A stretch of 64,000 nt of DNA from the IMG/VR virus record IMGVR_UViG_3300031999_000006, positions 32,622 through 96,621 of that record; one strand, given 5' to 3'. Shown here one piece after another: positions 1-8,745 of the stretch. A model generated the notes under the pieces. That model saw only the letters and a program-made list of their open reading frames with translations, searched no databases and was not told where the DNA came from. A program made the position numbers and the translations under genes. How positions within the stretch are numbered: position 1 is the stretch's first letter; each line of letters begins with the position of its first letter. Source of the stretch: a virus.

Positions 1-1161
1 GGTTCCTCGAACCTCCACTACTCCAGTAGTCCAGAAGTTACCTCGTACAAGAATAACTTCCTGCCCTGTCTTTAGTATCTCATACGGAATGACTCCGACT
101 GGGCCTTTGCCCACTGCAGTCTCCAAAGCCTTCTGCAGTTGAAAGACGGATACTGTCGGGGTGACTCGAACTTTTGCTGATCCCGCCTTCTGAATGATCT
201 GGGCATTGAGATCACGACGGAGGGCAATCCACTCCTTCGCCTCAGGCGTTCCATGAGTCACCGTGATCATCTGCCGAGCCTTATACATCTGCTGGTACAG
301 GTCCTCAATATCCTTTGATAACTGCCCAACCATCGTCTCACCGCCTCGTGTCACCTGAGCCCACCGACCAGGCACTTCCATCGCCTTTGGTGTACCGGAG
401 CCTGGTGTGTATGGATTGAAACTCTGCCCAGTGGGTGCCGAGGCTTGCTTCGGGACGATCTCGAGTTCACACTTACAATTGAATAGACAAGGAGTATCAC
501 CCGCCCGGGGGGTGGTGGGCAACGTCTTCCATGTATAAACCTTCGAGGCCAGGACGGGGCAGAGATCGCAATGTTCCTCGACCGCCTCTGACATCACCCA
601 GTGAATCTCAACATTGTCACCTGCACCATTGACCATACCATTGAAGAATTGCGTCTTGCCCGAATCCGCATAGAACCCAGCTCGTTGCTGAAAAGAGAAT
701 CTCGGTTTAAAGTCTGGGTTCTTAATATCCATCAGAAACTTCCTGAGAAACTTTCCCTCGAAGTTCCTTGCCTTTTGAATGAACGATAGATCCCGCTTAG
801 TCAATCCAATGGCAGGATCATTATAGTAGGGATTGCCCATGGCGACAGCGCCTGCCTTAAACAAGGTCTGGTAATGCCCACTGGTTACCGACTTGAACTT
901 TGCGATGGCGCCAGCATAGTCCAACGATCCCCTCTGATAATCCGAGATCAGAGACATCATGTCAGTTTTGAAGGTTGCCATCGTCTGGGTGTAAAGTTCC
1001 ATACCCTTCTTCATCAGTTCCTTATTGGCAATTCCCAAATTGGCAAACATAGTTGTCTGCCCCCACATTAGCTGATCACGAGCAGTTGCACCACTGATCG
1101 CCTTATCCGACTCCTCGAGTCGATCTATGATATAGTTGATATTCTCTAGTGTGAGAAACAT
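1..1161 (-). CDS. MuF/SPP1 gp7-type head morphogenesis protein (partial, runs off left edge)
   Basis: An open frame reads without a stop from an ATG at 1161 to the window edge, giving the first 387 residues. A helical N-terminal part is followed at residues 187-233 by the Cys/His pattern of the MuF C-terminal domain: HWVM, HCDLCP (197-202), then CLFNCKCEL (225-233). Members are minor capsid proteins that sit near the portal and take part in head assembly or DNA ejection. The gene lies directly downstream of the portal gene, the usual place for this family. A ribosome binding site AAGGATTAG precedes the ATG. The C-terminus beyond residue 387 is not visible, so any fused effector domain, which occurs in some MuF proteins, cannot be judged. 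Confidence 0.85.
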   Translation of the reverse strand, partial: MFLTLENINYIIDRLEESDKAISGATARDQLMWGQTTMFANLGIANKELMKKGMELYTQTMATFKTDMMSLISDYQRGSLDYAGAIAKFKSVTSGHYQTLFKAGAVAMGNPYYNDPAIGLTKRDLSFIQKARNFEGKFLRKFLMDIKNPDFKPRFSFQQRAGFYADSGKTQFFNGMVNGAGDNVEIHWVMSEAVEEHCDLCPVLASKVYTWKTLPTTPRAGDTPCLFNCKCELEIVPKQASAPTGQSFNPYTPGSGTPKAMEVPGRWAQVTRGGETMVGQLSKDIEDLYQQMYKARQMITVTHGTPEAKEWIALRRDLNAQIIQKAGSAKVRVTPTVSVFQLQKALETAVGKGPVGVIPYEILKTGQEVILVRGNFWTTGVVEVRGT

Positions 1162-1165
1162 CGGC

Positions 1166-2770
1166 CTAATCCTTCTTGATCAAAGCATCCTTACGATCAA
1201 TACCAACCTTCCTCTTTCCAGCAATAAGTGTATCTCGCATAGCACGTGCGGCGACGAGGTCCTTCAAGTCATGAAGCATGGCCCGAACCTCTGGATCCTT
1301 ACGAACTAAGGCGGCCAACTGAGGAGGAATCTGAACCGCTCCCATACCCATGTCACCATCACCGCCATCCCCACCATCACCATCCGTCATGGCGGCATAC
1401 TTCTGAATCTCATCATCATCGAATCCCAGGAGTTCCTTCATGATGTACAGGTTATTGACAACCCCAACATCAACCGCCAGGATCTTGGCGATGCTGGCCT
1501 TGATCGCCAGGATCTCCCACTTGATCATCTCATCCGTGGTCGCCAATTCTGGGAAGACTATCTCCCACTTGAATGAATCAGGATCTTTTCCTGAAAGGAT
1601 GAATATCAACTTGTAATACTGACGCAGTCCAGGAATGAGTGACTGCTGACGCCGCCGTACCTGGCGAGCAAACTGAACGTCAATCTGTCCCAGAGTTGCC
1701 TTCGCATTGACGCCCTCCTCCAGCGCAACATACGCCTTCGGTGTCGTAGTCGCCATGAGGAACTTACTCTGAAGATACTCAACGTCTCGGATGTTACCAA
1801 TGTTTGTATCCCCAGATAGTGGCTTCACGTCCGCCTTCGAACCATCACCCACCGGGATGCCTACGTCTTCATCAGGAAGTAACGGAGCATCCATCACCGT
1901 CGTCCGTCCTGTCGTTTTATCAGTAATGGAACGCTGAGTCCGGAGTCTGGTCATGAACTTCTCAACGAAGGTCAGGGCCTCATCAGGGCCCAACTTTCCT
2001 GTGTCCACGAAATATGCGAATCGTTGCCACGCACGGCTAAGTCGAGCCAACACCAACGCCTCATCAACCCAGATCAACTGACGACCGATCCTCAAGGCCG
2101 CGTTGGCAAACAACGAATAATCAACCCCGTAGATATCATTACCGATCTTAAAGTGAATGATCCTCCACCAATCAAAAGGAATCGGCAGGGTGGTTCCCGC
2201 AACTACCTGGGCATAAGGAAACTTCGGATCTTTCCAGGCGCCACGTTCATCAACAACGGCAATCATTTCTTTGGTCGGAAGCATCTTCAGTTTTTCCAAC
2301 CGTAACTCTTCACCAGGATCCTTGCCGATGACCACTTCACCAAAGACATCACCATCTCGGTTCAGGGCCCTGGCAATACTCCAGATCATGTCTTTGATCA
2401 AGGTACGATCTTCAGCATCCTCAACGATCTCCTCCAACTCATCAATATTGGATTCGTCTTCGTCAATCATGACATAGTAACTATCATCACCGCCCACTGT
2501 CCCAGAGACCACATTGTCGGCGTAGACATTGAGAGACGCGGCCGCTTCCGCCAGATTCTTATCCAGATAGTTATACTGGTCATACTTGTCCGAACGGGAA
2601 CCGGATATCCCCATCAAATCCGAATACTGATCTCGCCAGGTTCTTAACAAAGAGGAGAATCCAAGACTCACATCAGGTCGAAGTTCAGTCGAGAACTTAG
2701 AATCGGTAGGACCGAAAAAGAAACGGGCAAGCCCCTTCCTCACTGTGTCTACGAATTTATCTTCAGCCAT
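1166..2770 (-). CDS. Portal protein
   Basis: A 534-residue portal protein, the dodecameric ring through which DNA enters and leaves the capsid. The middle and C-terminal part has the portal-family look: a segment ending in LMATTTPKAYVALEEG (around residue 370), then NAKATLGQIDVQFARQVRRR and a helical stretch before an acidic, Gly/Asp-rich tail. The nearest type I recognise is the T4 gp20 / large-phage portal group. I chose ATG 2770, which has GAAGGAAGAG upstream; a longer frame to 2851 would run deep into the preceding gene. It sits between the terminase block and the MuF gene. Packaging/head gene order supports the call. Confidence 0.85.
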   Translation of the reverse strand: MAEDKFVDTVRKGLARFFFGPTDSKFSTELRPDVSLGFSSLLRTWRDQYSDLMGISGSRSDKYDQYNYLDKNLAEAAASLNVYADNVVSGTVGGDDSYYVMIDEDESNIDELEEIVEDAEDRTLIKDMIWSIARALNRDGDVFGEVVIGKDPGEELRLEKLKMLPTKEMIAVVDERGAWKDPKFPYAQVVAGTTLPIPFDWWRIIHFKIGNDIYGVDYSLFANAALRIGRQLIWVDEALVLARLSRAWQRFAYFVDTGKLGPDEALTFVEKFMTRLRTQRSITDKTTGRTTVMDAPLLPDEDVGIPVGDGSKADVKPLSGDTNIGNIRDVEYLQSKFLMATTTPKAYVALEEGVNAKATLGQIDVQFARQVRRRQQSLIPGLRQYYKLIFILSGKDPDSFKWEIVFPELATTDEMIKWEILAIKASIAKILAVDVGVVNNLYIMKELLGFDDDEIQKYAAMTDGDGGDGGDGDMGMGAVQIPPQLAALVRKDPEVRAMLHDLKDLVAARAMRDTLIAGKRKVGIDRKDALIKKD

Positions 2771-3191
2771 TGTCTCTTCCTTCTGACATAATTGCGTTCT
2801 CCCCGAAGTACCGGACGAGATCGTCAATTGAATAAAACACTGGTATACCAAGCTCTTTTGCCAGGCCCAGTTCTCCCCTTACCCCCAAGGATGTGTCCCA
2901 TCCTGATAACAACAGAATCGCATCGGCAACTACCAACCACGACAGGTCACACGTTTGCATAGTTACTCCTGTGGGCAGGACGGTATCAGTCGGTCGTGCA
3001 ATCCAATACATGAAGTCTACGAAAGGACAGTACGGTGCGAATCCTTTAGCAATAAGTTCAGTCGCCGCAGTTATTCCCTGCCGAACATTATCCAGATATT
3101 CGGCCACCTGATTGTGTCCACCATTCTCTGAAGGAGATAGACGCCCAGTTGGTGTAATAGGTCCTGCTATAAAGACTCTTACTTTTCTCAT
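2763..3191 (-). CDS. Nucleoside 2-deoxyribosyltransferase-like / DUF4406-like protein
   Basis: A 142-residue protein starting MRKVRVFIAGPIT. The FIAGPIT start, the central aromatic segment CPFVDFMYW and a later LLSGWDTSLGVRGELGLA match the DUF4406 / nucleoside 2-deoxyribosyltransferase fold, where the Asp/Glu-containing SxG..xE segment holds the catalytic glutamate. Such enzymes exchange bases on deoxynucleosides, but many phage members are uncharacterised. The ATG at 3191 overlaps the stop of the upstream gene as ATGA. Its 3' end overlaps the portal start by 8 bases. Placement among packaging genes gives no extra clue to substrate. Confidence 0.65.
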   Translation of the reverse strand: MRKVRVFIAGPITPTGRLSPSENGGHNQVAEYLDNVRQGITAATELIAKGFAPYCPFVDFMYWIARPTDTVLPTGVTMQTCDLSWLVVADAILLLSGWDTSLGVRGELGLAKELGIPVFYSIDDLVRYFGENAIMSEGRDNG

Positions 3192-3466
3192 GGTTTCACT
3201 CCACACTTACGTAGTGCCTTTTTCAATGGTGTTCCAAATAGATCGAAGTGGGGTTGGTAATGCTTATGGTGCAACCACTCAGTTTTCAGACCGAGTTCCC
3301 GCATCACCTGACCCAACTGAGTCAACGAAAGTCCACCAATCATCAAGTGCATCGTTTCTTTGCCTTTGTATTGCACCACATTAGGATAGACAGCAATGTT
3401 TCCCATTCGTACCCAGGCTCGTGCCTCTCGGTACTTACCAAAGGGAAAGAATCGCCATTCCATCAT
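3188..3466 (-). CDS. DUF4031-like small protein
   Basis: 92 residues. The C-terminal half, with LTQLGQVMRELGLKTEWLHH, then HYQPHFDLFGTP and a final KKALRKCGV, resembles the short DUF4031 proteins (aromatic-His motif, then HYDL and AL..GA). No function is established for that family. A second in-frame ATG follows three bases after the first. It is tightly coupled to the next gene by an ATGA overlap. Confidence 0.5.
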   Translation of the reverse strand: MMEWRFFPFGKYREARAWVRMGNIAVYPNVVQYKGKETMHLMIGGLSLTQLGQVMRELGLKTEWLHHKHYQPHFDLFGTPLKKALRKCGVKP

Positions 3467-3769
3467 CTATCTCCTCTTCCTTCGTTTAACAGCAAATGTA
3501 AGGATGATCGTAACGAAGGGACTGAACGGCCCCAGGATCTTCCCCCACTCTACTAACTCCGTCTTTAACTTTTCATAGAATGTTGGCGGAGGAGGTGGGG
3601 TAGCTGGAGTGTAATGCTCAGGTGGAAGAACATACTCAGGAAGAGCCTTTGAGAGTTTATACATCTCAGCGAATTGTGGAGTTGCAGGTACCAGTGTTGG
3701 CTTCACCCAAAACCAGCCTACCAGGGCCAATGTCAAGATGATAAGAACCCAAACAATGATGTCGCGCAT
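3467..3769 (-). CDS. Small membrane protein with Pro-rich linker
   Basis: 100 residues. One hydrophobic helix lies at residues 4-22 (IIVWVLIILTLALVGWFW). A Pro-rich middle (ATPPPPPTF) follows, then a second hydrophobic stretch near residues 80-93 and a basic end VKRRKRR. It abuts terminase (2-base gap). The size and two-segment layout would suit a lysis protein such as a holin or spanin-like protein, but nothing specific proves this. Confidence 0.6.
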   Translation of the reverse strand: MRDIIVWVLIILTLALVGWFWVKPTLVPATPQFAEMYKLSKALPEYVLPPEHYTPATPPPPPTFYEKLKTELVEWGKILGPFSPFVTIILTFAVKRRKRR

Positions 3770-3771
3770 CT

Positions 3772-5751
3772 CTATCTCCTTATGATCTTGCTTCCACCCA
3801 TGAAGTGTCGAAGATCCTCTTCCATATTTGCCCTTTCCACTTTCATGCGCTCCGCCTTTTCATTCCTCAACGGATTCTGATGACCACCTGGTTGTGGTAA
3901 CCGTGCCTCTTGCTCAGCATCCGAGAGGCTAGAGGAGTTCAGATAGCACTTCCAAACTGCTCCGGCCAATCCATCCGAAACATCCTTAGATCCATTGGCA
4001 GGGTGATCAACCTTATCTCCCTTTTTCTCCAGACGAGACAACTCGGTAATCAATCGTTCGTAATGATAGATAATGATTCGAGAGTCAAAGAAGCAATCCT
4101 TCAGATAGGCATACGGAGCAATGTCCCTATCTACCGATAGCTCCTCAGCACGGAATCCCTTTGAGTTCAATTCCTGAATTGCCTCAGTTGAGTTCCAGGA
4201 GTCATAGGTGACACACCCAAATACCATGCCATGGTTCCTCAAAAGATAAAGGATCTCACGAACCTTCTTGAACCTAATCTCACCACCATGGGGTGGATTG
4301 ATCCGAAGAGTCAAGTCTGTCTCAAACATCGGTTCCTCAACCTGTCGTCCAGCGCGCATCACGTTCTTCCATCCTGACAGGTGCACCACAACGAATCCTG
4401 TTGAGTCTCCTGACTTTGAGGAGTCAATGTGAGCATAGCGGAGTTTGTTAGGATGTCGAATAGGTCGCAACCGCTTTTCCTTTTCGTCCATCTTAAAAAG
4501 TTTATCTATGATCAAAGAGGATCCATCCTCCAGAGTTGTCTCCTCAATCGTCCAAGGATGGCTTAGCACACCAGTCGGATCACAGGCGGCCCAGATCACA
4601 TCAGTGTCTTGAAAGAAAGGCGAGATCGCTCTAGTGACCTCACCACCGAAGTCTCGAACGGCGCCTTCAATATCTCGAACGAAGTCATCCCACAGCTCCA
4701 CCGGTGGGGTGATGATCTTTCCTTCTATGTTGTCCAACTCCTTACTGATCACCTCTCCCGTTTTCTTATTATAGGAATCTAAAAGGCGGGAGCCTCGACG
4801 AGAGGAACCCACCTCCATGCGAAAAGATTTCGAACCATATACTTCACTACCTTGAACGTAATGCCCCTTCTTTGCTTCCCAAATTGACTTTCGGATGACC
4901 TTTACTGTCTTTCCCAGTTCCCCAGACGCCTCAGCCTCGGCAATGCGCCGTTCAATGAAGTCGTCCGGATACTGAGCAGACGATAGAAGGAAAAACTTCC
5001 CCAGAGGCAAGCCCCCAGCCGAAAACCGACCCTTCATTCTTCGTGAGATAACATCGTACAAACGTTGGGCAGGATCAAAAGCTTCACCATAGGTGCGCTT
5101 AGATTTTTCAATCACCCGGAAGAAGTTTAACTCGTCACCTATCCCAGCATAGATATCGTCGCCCAAGGCCGACAACGAATCTCCTGTACCAGGTTTGAAC
5201 ATGATCTGTGAGCCTGTTCTATTTTTCAAATCACTGGAATCTTGACTAGTACGCCAAATCAACGAATCCATTAATCTCATGTCACGTGGGAAGCGTTCCT
5301 TAAAATATGGTGACGCGTCAACCATGTTCTTGACACGAGTGAAAATAACTTCACGTGCCTTCTGAGCATTCACTGACATATTGATCAAGACAATTGGTGA
5401 AGTCGCTGACCCACCTAACCACCGATGGGGCGAGTTAAAGGATCCTATCTTATAGATCATGTAACACATCCCCAATGCGGCTATGAATGACTTACCAATA
5501 CTAGTTGCACCAGTGAGAATCACTTCAATATATGTCTTGTTGGGATTGAAGATATCAATTAGTTCCGGCCTATTGTCTGGATAGAGATCCTTCGCCACCT
5601 TGCCCATGAAGTAATCGTCCTCAAGGAATCGCTCAATATCTACCGGAGGACTCCCCTCTCGATAAATCGTTGCCATATCCAGCCCAATCGTTTCAATGGA
5701 CAAGGAGTTACGATTCACTGACTCAACTATCTTCAAGAGATCGAGTTCCAT
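3772..5751 (-). CDS. terL: Terminase large subunit
   Basis: A 659-residue packaging motor. Walker A is LTGATSIGKSF (about residues 79-89) and the Walker B / catalytic glutamate region is IYAGIGDELNFF. The C-terminal RNase H-like nuclease begins at YAHIDSSKSGDSTGF, with later acidic residues in VTYDSWNSTEA and DVSDGLAGAVWK. It cuts concatemeric phage DNA and pumps it through the portal using ATP. ATG 5751 directly follows the stop of the upstream gene (TAGATG). Portal and MuF lie downstream. No obvious small subunit is recognisable; the 159-residue gene two positions upstream is the best positional candidate. Confidence 0.95.
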   Translation of the reverse strand: MELDLLKIVESVNRNSLSIETIGLDMATIYREGSPPVDIERFLEDDYFMGKVAKDLYPDNRPELIDIFNPNKTYIEVILTGATSIGKSFIAALGMCYMIYKIGSFNSPHRWLGGSATSPIVLINMSVNAQKAREVIFTRVKNMVDASPYFKERFPRDMRLMDSLIWRTSQDSSDLKNRTGSQIMFKPGTGDSLSALGDDIYAGIGDELNFFRVIEKSKRTYGEAFDPAQRLYDVISRRMKGRFSAGGLPLGKFFLLSSAQYPDDFIERRIAEAEASGELGKTVKVIRKSIWEAKKGHYVQGSEVYGSKSFRMEVGSSRRGSRLLDSYNKKTGEVISKELDNIEGKIITPPVELWDDFVRDIEGAVRDFGGEVTRAISPFFQDTDVIWAACDPTGVLSHPWTIEETTLEDGSSLIIDKLFKMDEKEKRLRPIRHPNKLRYAHIDSSKSGDSTGFVVVHLSGWKNVMRAGRQVEEPMFETDLTLRINPPHGGEIRFKKVREILYLLRNHGMVFGCVTYDSWNSTEAIQELNSKGFRAEELSVDRDIAPYAYLKDCFFDSRIIIYHYERLITELSRLEKKGDKVDHPANGSKDVSDGLAGAVWKCYLNSSSLSDAEQEARLPQPGGHQNPLRNEKAERMKVERANMEEDLRHFMGGSKIIRR

Positions 5752-6189
5752 CTACTTCTTTTCTTTCTGTATCTTCACTGAGATAGTCAGACGGATATAC
5801 CGCTCCCAGGTTCGACTTTGTTTACTACCTTCACCATGAAGAATCCAATCACGAGTGACTTCCGTAGCATCGCTAAAATCAATCTCAACCCCCTGCCGAA
5901 GGAACTGGTCGAACGCCAGATCGACCACCTTCCCTCTGATCTCATTGAAGAAGTGATTGTTGTAACGATTGAACTTAATAATCCCCCCCAGGTAATCCTG
6001 AACGACGAGTGCCGTCACTGCACACTGGCCGAGAGATGGATTACATTTATTCCACTGGTCAGCGCATTTCGGATAGGCAGTATCCTTACTCCACGAGTTC
6101 CTGATCTCATTGACGAATGCTGGAGGAACAATACATTCTTTGCCTTGACCTTCCTCAATGAATGAATAGTCTATTCGCTTTCTGTTCAT
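5752..6189 (-). CDS. YunG-like protein
   Basis: 145 residues from ATG 6189, which overlaps the preceding stop as TAATG. The pattern RNSWSKDTAYP, then NPSLGQCAVTALVVQDYLGG, HFFNEIRGKVVDLAFDQF matches the YunG-type family of Bacillus and phages as I remember it. The conserved Cys after LGQ, the His of HFFN and the Asp of VDLA could form a papain/transglutaminase-like triad, which is inference only. A role beside terminase is unknown. Confidence 0.55.
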   Translation of the reverse strand: MNRKRIDYSFIEEGQGKECIVPPAFVNEIRNSWSKDTAYPKCADQWNKCNPSLGQCAVTALVVQDYLGGIIKFNRYNNHFFNEIRGKVVDLAFDQFLRQGVEIDFSDATEVTRDWILHGEGSKQSRTWERYIRLTISVKIQKEKK

Positions 6190-6668
6190 TACGCAACCGC
6201 CTTCGCTAACTCCTGGGCTTTCTGAATCTCCTGCACGAACCACACCAGCAGTTCCTGCTTCCGTTTATTGAACTCATCTAAGAGTTGCGTCTTAAAAGGT
6301 TCGGGCAGTTTTTCAAAACTCTGCTCAACAAACCCTTTTCGGATGTTCCGTTCCGATTCACCAAGGAGGGGAGCAACGGCATCAAGGAACTGCTCCGACT
6401 CAATGACCCACAAAGAGATCAGTCGGGCAACACCAAGTTCCTTATAGGTAGATGCGGCGAAAGTCCCCTTCGCAAGCTTCTCGGCTTGATCAACTATGAA
6501 CTTCTCATAGTTATCGTAAACACTATTGTATGCTTTGAGTCTTGACTGTGCACGAGCTACTGTACGATAAGTAACATCAACCACATCACCACGTAAAACT
6601 TGAACCGCGGCATGCTCGGCGGCGATTTCTGCTTGGACAACTGCTAAGGACTCTTCAGCTTCGGCCAT
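6189..6668 (-). CDS. Hypothetical helical protein upstream of terminase
   Basis: 159 residues, almost wholly helical and rich in Ala and Glu/Lys. It opens with an acidic coiled-coil-like segment (residues 1-50) and ends in LLVWFVQEIQKAQELAKAVA. I do not recognise the family. It heads the packaging block after a 71-base non-coding stretch, a position where small terminase subunits often lie, but I see no helix-turn-helix that would support that role. The start has GAAGGAGAAATC before the ATG. Confidence 0.6.
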   Translation of the reverse strand: MAEAEESLAVVQAEIAAEHAAVQVLRGDVVDVTYRTVARAQSRLKAYNSVYDNYEKFIVDQAEKLAKGTFAASTYKELGVARLISLWVIESEQFLDAVAPLLGESERNIRKGFVEQSFEKLPEPFKTQLLDEFNKRKQELLVWFVQEIQKAQELAKAVA

Positions 6669-6691
6669 GATTTCTCCTTCTCTACGCGTAA

Positions 6692-6739
6692 CTGCTTACT
6701 TCATATTAATATATTATAAGTTTCTATTGGGATTACAAG
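6692..6739 (-). promoter_or_regulatory. Putative promoter of the packaging/head block
   Basis: The 71-base gap before the packaging block is strongly AT-rich and contains TATAAT (6713-6718, minus strand) followed by further TA steps. No TTGACA-like element sits 16-18 bases upstream; TTGTAA lies only 14 bases away. It differs from the consensus promoters of the early region, so a late promoter read by the phage-encoded sigma factor is a reasonable inference. Confidence 0.35.
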
Positions 6740-7153
6740 TCACTTAGAACCTAAGGCATCCTTTACGTCCTTGAGAAGATTATCCAACTCGTGCCGATAA
6801 ACACGACGAGCCGATTTAGCAAGGAGAGTATCAGTGACTTTCTTCTCCTTATCCTTTTCGGCGTGAAAGATCTCTGAAACTTTTCTGGTTGAGATCCCAA
6901 AGTAATTAGCCAACCGAGTTCTTGTTACCGAATTATTCTTGGTAACCAGTGAATTACGAATCACTTTTGATCGGTACGTCTTCCAAATAGTATCCAACTT
7001 TGGAAACAACACAGTATCACCAGCAAAAGTGGTTACCAACTTGACAGAAACTTCCGGAGGAAATAACATTAGCAGATCCCCCAGGACCGAAGTAGGATAA
7101 GTTTCCGCCACTGATACCATGGCCTCAAGGAATATCTTTTCAGCTTTGGTCAT
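6740..7153 (-). CDS. Mor-family-like transcription regulator
   Basis: 137 residues from ATG 7153; a GTG nine bases upstream is an alternative start. The order of features resembles the Mor/C activator family of phage Mu: a helix with VLGDLLMLFPPE, then VKLVTTFAGDTVLFPK (the family has a FGG..xyIPK strand), a basic YRSKVIRNS, and a C-terminal helix-turn-helix TRLANYFGISTRKVSEIF. Mor activates middle transcription in Mu. It follows the sigma factor gene with a 14-base overlap and precedes the packaging block, so a role in switching to late genes is likely but inferred. Confidence 0.55.
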   Translation of the reverse strand: MTKAEKIFLEAMVSVAETYPTSVLGDLLMLFPPEVSVKLVTTFAGDTVLFPKLDTIWKTYRSKVIRNSLVTKNNSVTRTRLANYFGISTRKVSEIFHAEKDKEKKVTDTLLAKSARRVYRHELDNLLKDVKDALGSK

Positions 7154-7820
7154 CGACTCCACTCTCTTCCAATACTTCCTGTAAAAGTTTCTTTACCCTA
7201 GCTAGTGCCTTTCGGTTATTCTTGTAATACGGGTGTGACGAGAGACGATCAAGAACCTTCAGGCACCATCCCTTCCTGGTTTCACTGATCTCTAGTTGCT
7301 TTGCAGGATCTAGGAACTCACCAATTACTTCCCCAGTTCCTCTTTGATCATCAGAATCTATCCTGATCATCCGATCTCGTTTCTGTCGGCCGATATAAAA
7401 AAGACATCTTACCGTAGAAGGTGCCAGCTCAGTTGCTTCGGAAATTTGGTCAAACGATAGCTCCTCATCTTCTTTTAATTTAATAATAAGCCTTTCTTTC
7501 TCGCTAAGAGCCATTGGTATTCCATTCTGCTTCGATACACCCGCAAGACTATAATAAATGTAAGGCCAGATTCTAGTATAAAGGAAGTTGGTGGGTGCCA
7601 CCAGGTGCCGTTTCAACTGATCAGGATTCCTCAAATTCTTCCACATCTTGAGGAGCACCTCTTGCGAGATATCCTCAAACCAAGGAGAGTAAGATGGATA
7701 CTTTGAAAGAATCACTGAAACTAATGGACGACAGGCACCTATCAGCTCCTCGAATATTTTAGGATCTTCCGTTGCGCAGTATTCAGTGAACAAGCGATCA
7801 ATCGTTTCTTTGTCGTACAC
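7140..7820 (-). CDS. RNA polymerase sigma factor, sigma-70 family
   Basis: 226 residues. Region 2 is visible around FEDISQEVLLKMWKNL (about residues 48-63), and a region-4-like helix-turn-helix lies in LSEKERLIIKLKEDEELS followed by FDQISEATELAPSTVR. A C-terminal helical tail is extra. Such small sigma factors redirect host RNA polymerase to phage late promoters. The start is GTG 7820 with GGAGACCCTCT upstream; the frame overlaps the primase end by 23 bases. Its neighbour downstream is the Mor-like regulator, making a two-gene regulatory pair. Confidence 0.8.
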   Translation of the reverse strand: MYDKETIDRLFTEYCATEDPKIFEELIGACRPLVSVILSKYPSYSPWFEDISQEVLLKMWKNLRNPDQLKRHLVAPTNFLYTRIWPYIYYSLAGVSKQNGIPMALSEKERLIIKLKEDEELSFDQISEATELAPSTVRCLFYIGRQKRDRMIRIDSDDQRGTGEVIGEFLDPAKQLEISETRKGWCLKVLDRLSSHPYYKNNRKALARVKKLLQEVLEESGVDDQS

Positions 7821-8745
7821 AGAGGGTCTCCAACAACAATTTCCCAGCGGCTAGATCATCAAACCCCGACTCTGCCTCCCCCACTGCTTTGGTCAAGTCC
7901 GCTACGGACGCCTCAGCAGGGTCTTTTGAATGTATGAAACAGATACGAATTTCGATATTCTCGTTACGTCTTGTCCTCAGCAACTTCGTTGCCAGGGTGA
8001 TAGCATCCACCCGGGCATCCTTGTCCAACATGACATAAAAGGCACTGGTTGGCAATCGCCACAATTTGGCCGTCTGATAGTTACTCAGCGACTTGCCCAA
8101 GATTGCCATAACATTGAACTCATCAGTACCCAGTTTCTTCCTAACTGCGATTGCATCGAAAACACCCTCGACCAAAAGCACCTTCTTTGTCGAGTATCCC
8201 TCATAACCAAAGATTGCCTCTCCGGCGGTCAGTATAGTTTCTCCACGATGAGGATAAAGATACTTTGGGTAGAGGGACTTGAATACTGCACGAGCGACGA
8301 AACAAACCAGCCGCCTTGACTCATAGATAGGAATGATCACCCGACCACCATACCTACCCGTATTCGTATATCGTATATCATACTTAGTAAAGTCACTCTC
8401 ATCAAGATCCCGTGCCTTCAAATACTCGACTGCTTTCCTTTCTGAAAACAAACCAGAAAGGCCGATAGGCTTGAAGTCAAACGGAATAGGCTGGTGCAGA
8501 AAAGCATCCGCCTTAGGAGCCCGGGATCTCATCTCCTCAATGATAGTTTCGTCAATACCAGAATCCCGAAGTAGTGCACGAAGTGCCCCACTAGCACCAC
8601 AACGAAAGCAGTGGTATACCTCTTTCTCGGGATTGAGAAAGCAATGACTATGGGTTGGATGATCACCATCTGGGCAGTAGGGACATGGAATGATAAACTC
8701 GTCAGAGTTTGCCCACTGCCCCTTCGGAAAGATTTGATCAAGCAT
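7798..8745 (-). CDS. DnaG-type DNA primase
   Basis: A 315-residue short primase. The N-terminal zinc-binding CHC2-type domain has CPYC (21-24) and CFRCG (46-50). A TOPRIM domain follows with KVLLVEGVFDAIAVRKKLG and the metal-binding FYVMLDKDARVDA. It makes RNA primers for lagging-strand synthesis. No C-terminal helicase domain is fused; the DnaB-like helicase is encoded separately at 30841-32208. ATG 8745 overlaps the upstream stop as TGATG. Confidence 0.9.
   Translation of the reverse strand: MLDQIFPKGQWANSDEFIIPCPYCPDGDHPTHSHCFLNPEKEVYHCFRCGASGALRALLRDSGIDETIIEEMRSRAPKADAFLHQPIPFDFKPIGLSGLFSERKAVEYLKARDLDESDFTKYDIRYTNTGRYGGRVIIPIYESRRLVCFVARAVFKSLYPKYLYPHRGETILTAGEAIFGYEGYSTKKVLLVEGVFDAIAVRKKLGTDEFNVMAILGKSLSNYQTAKLWRLPTSAFYVMLDKDARVDAITLATKLLRTRRNENIEIRICFIHSKDPAEASVADLTKAVGEAESGFDDLAAGKLLLETLCVRQRND

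Noticed and set aside
1246-1443. Plus-strand open frames, such as a His/Pro-rich 65-residue frame
   Set aside because: All plus-strand frames lie opposite well-supported minus-strand genes and lack ribosome sites or protein-like composition.
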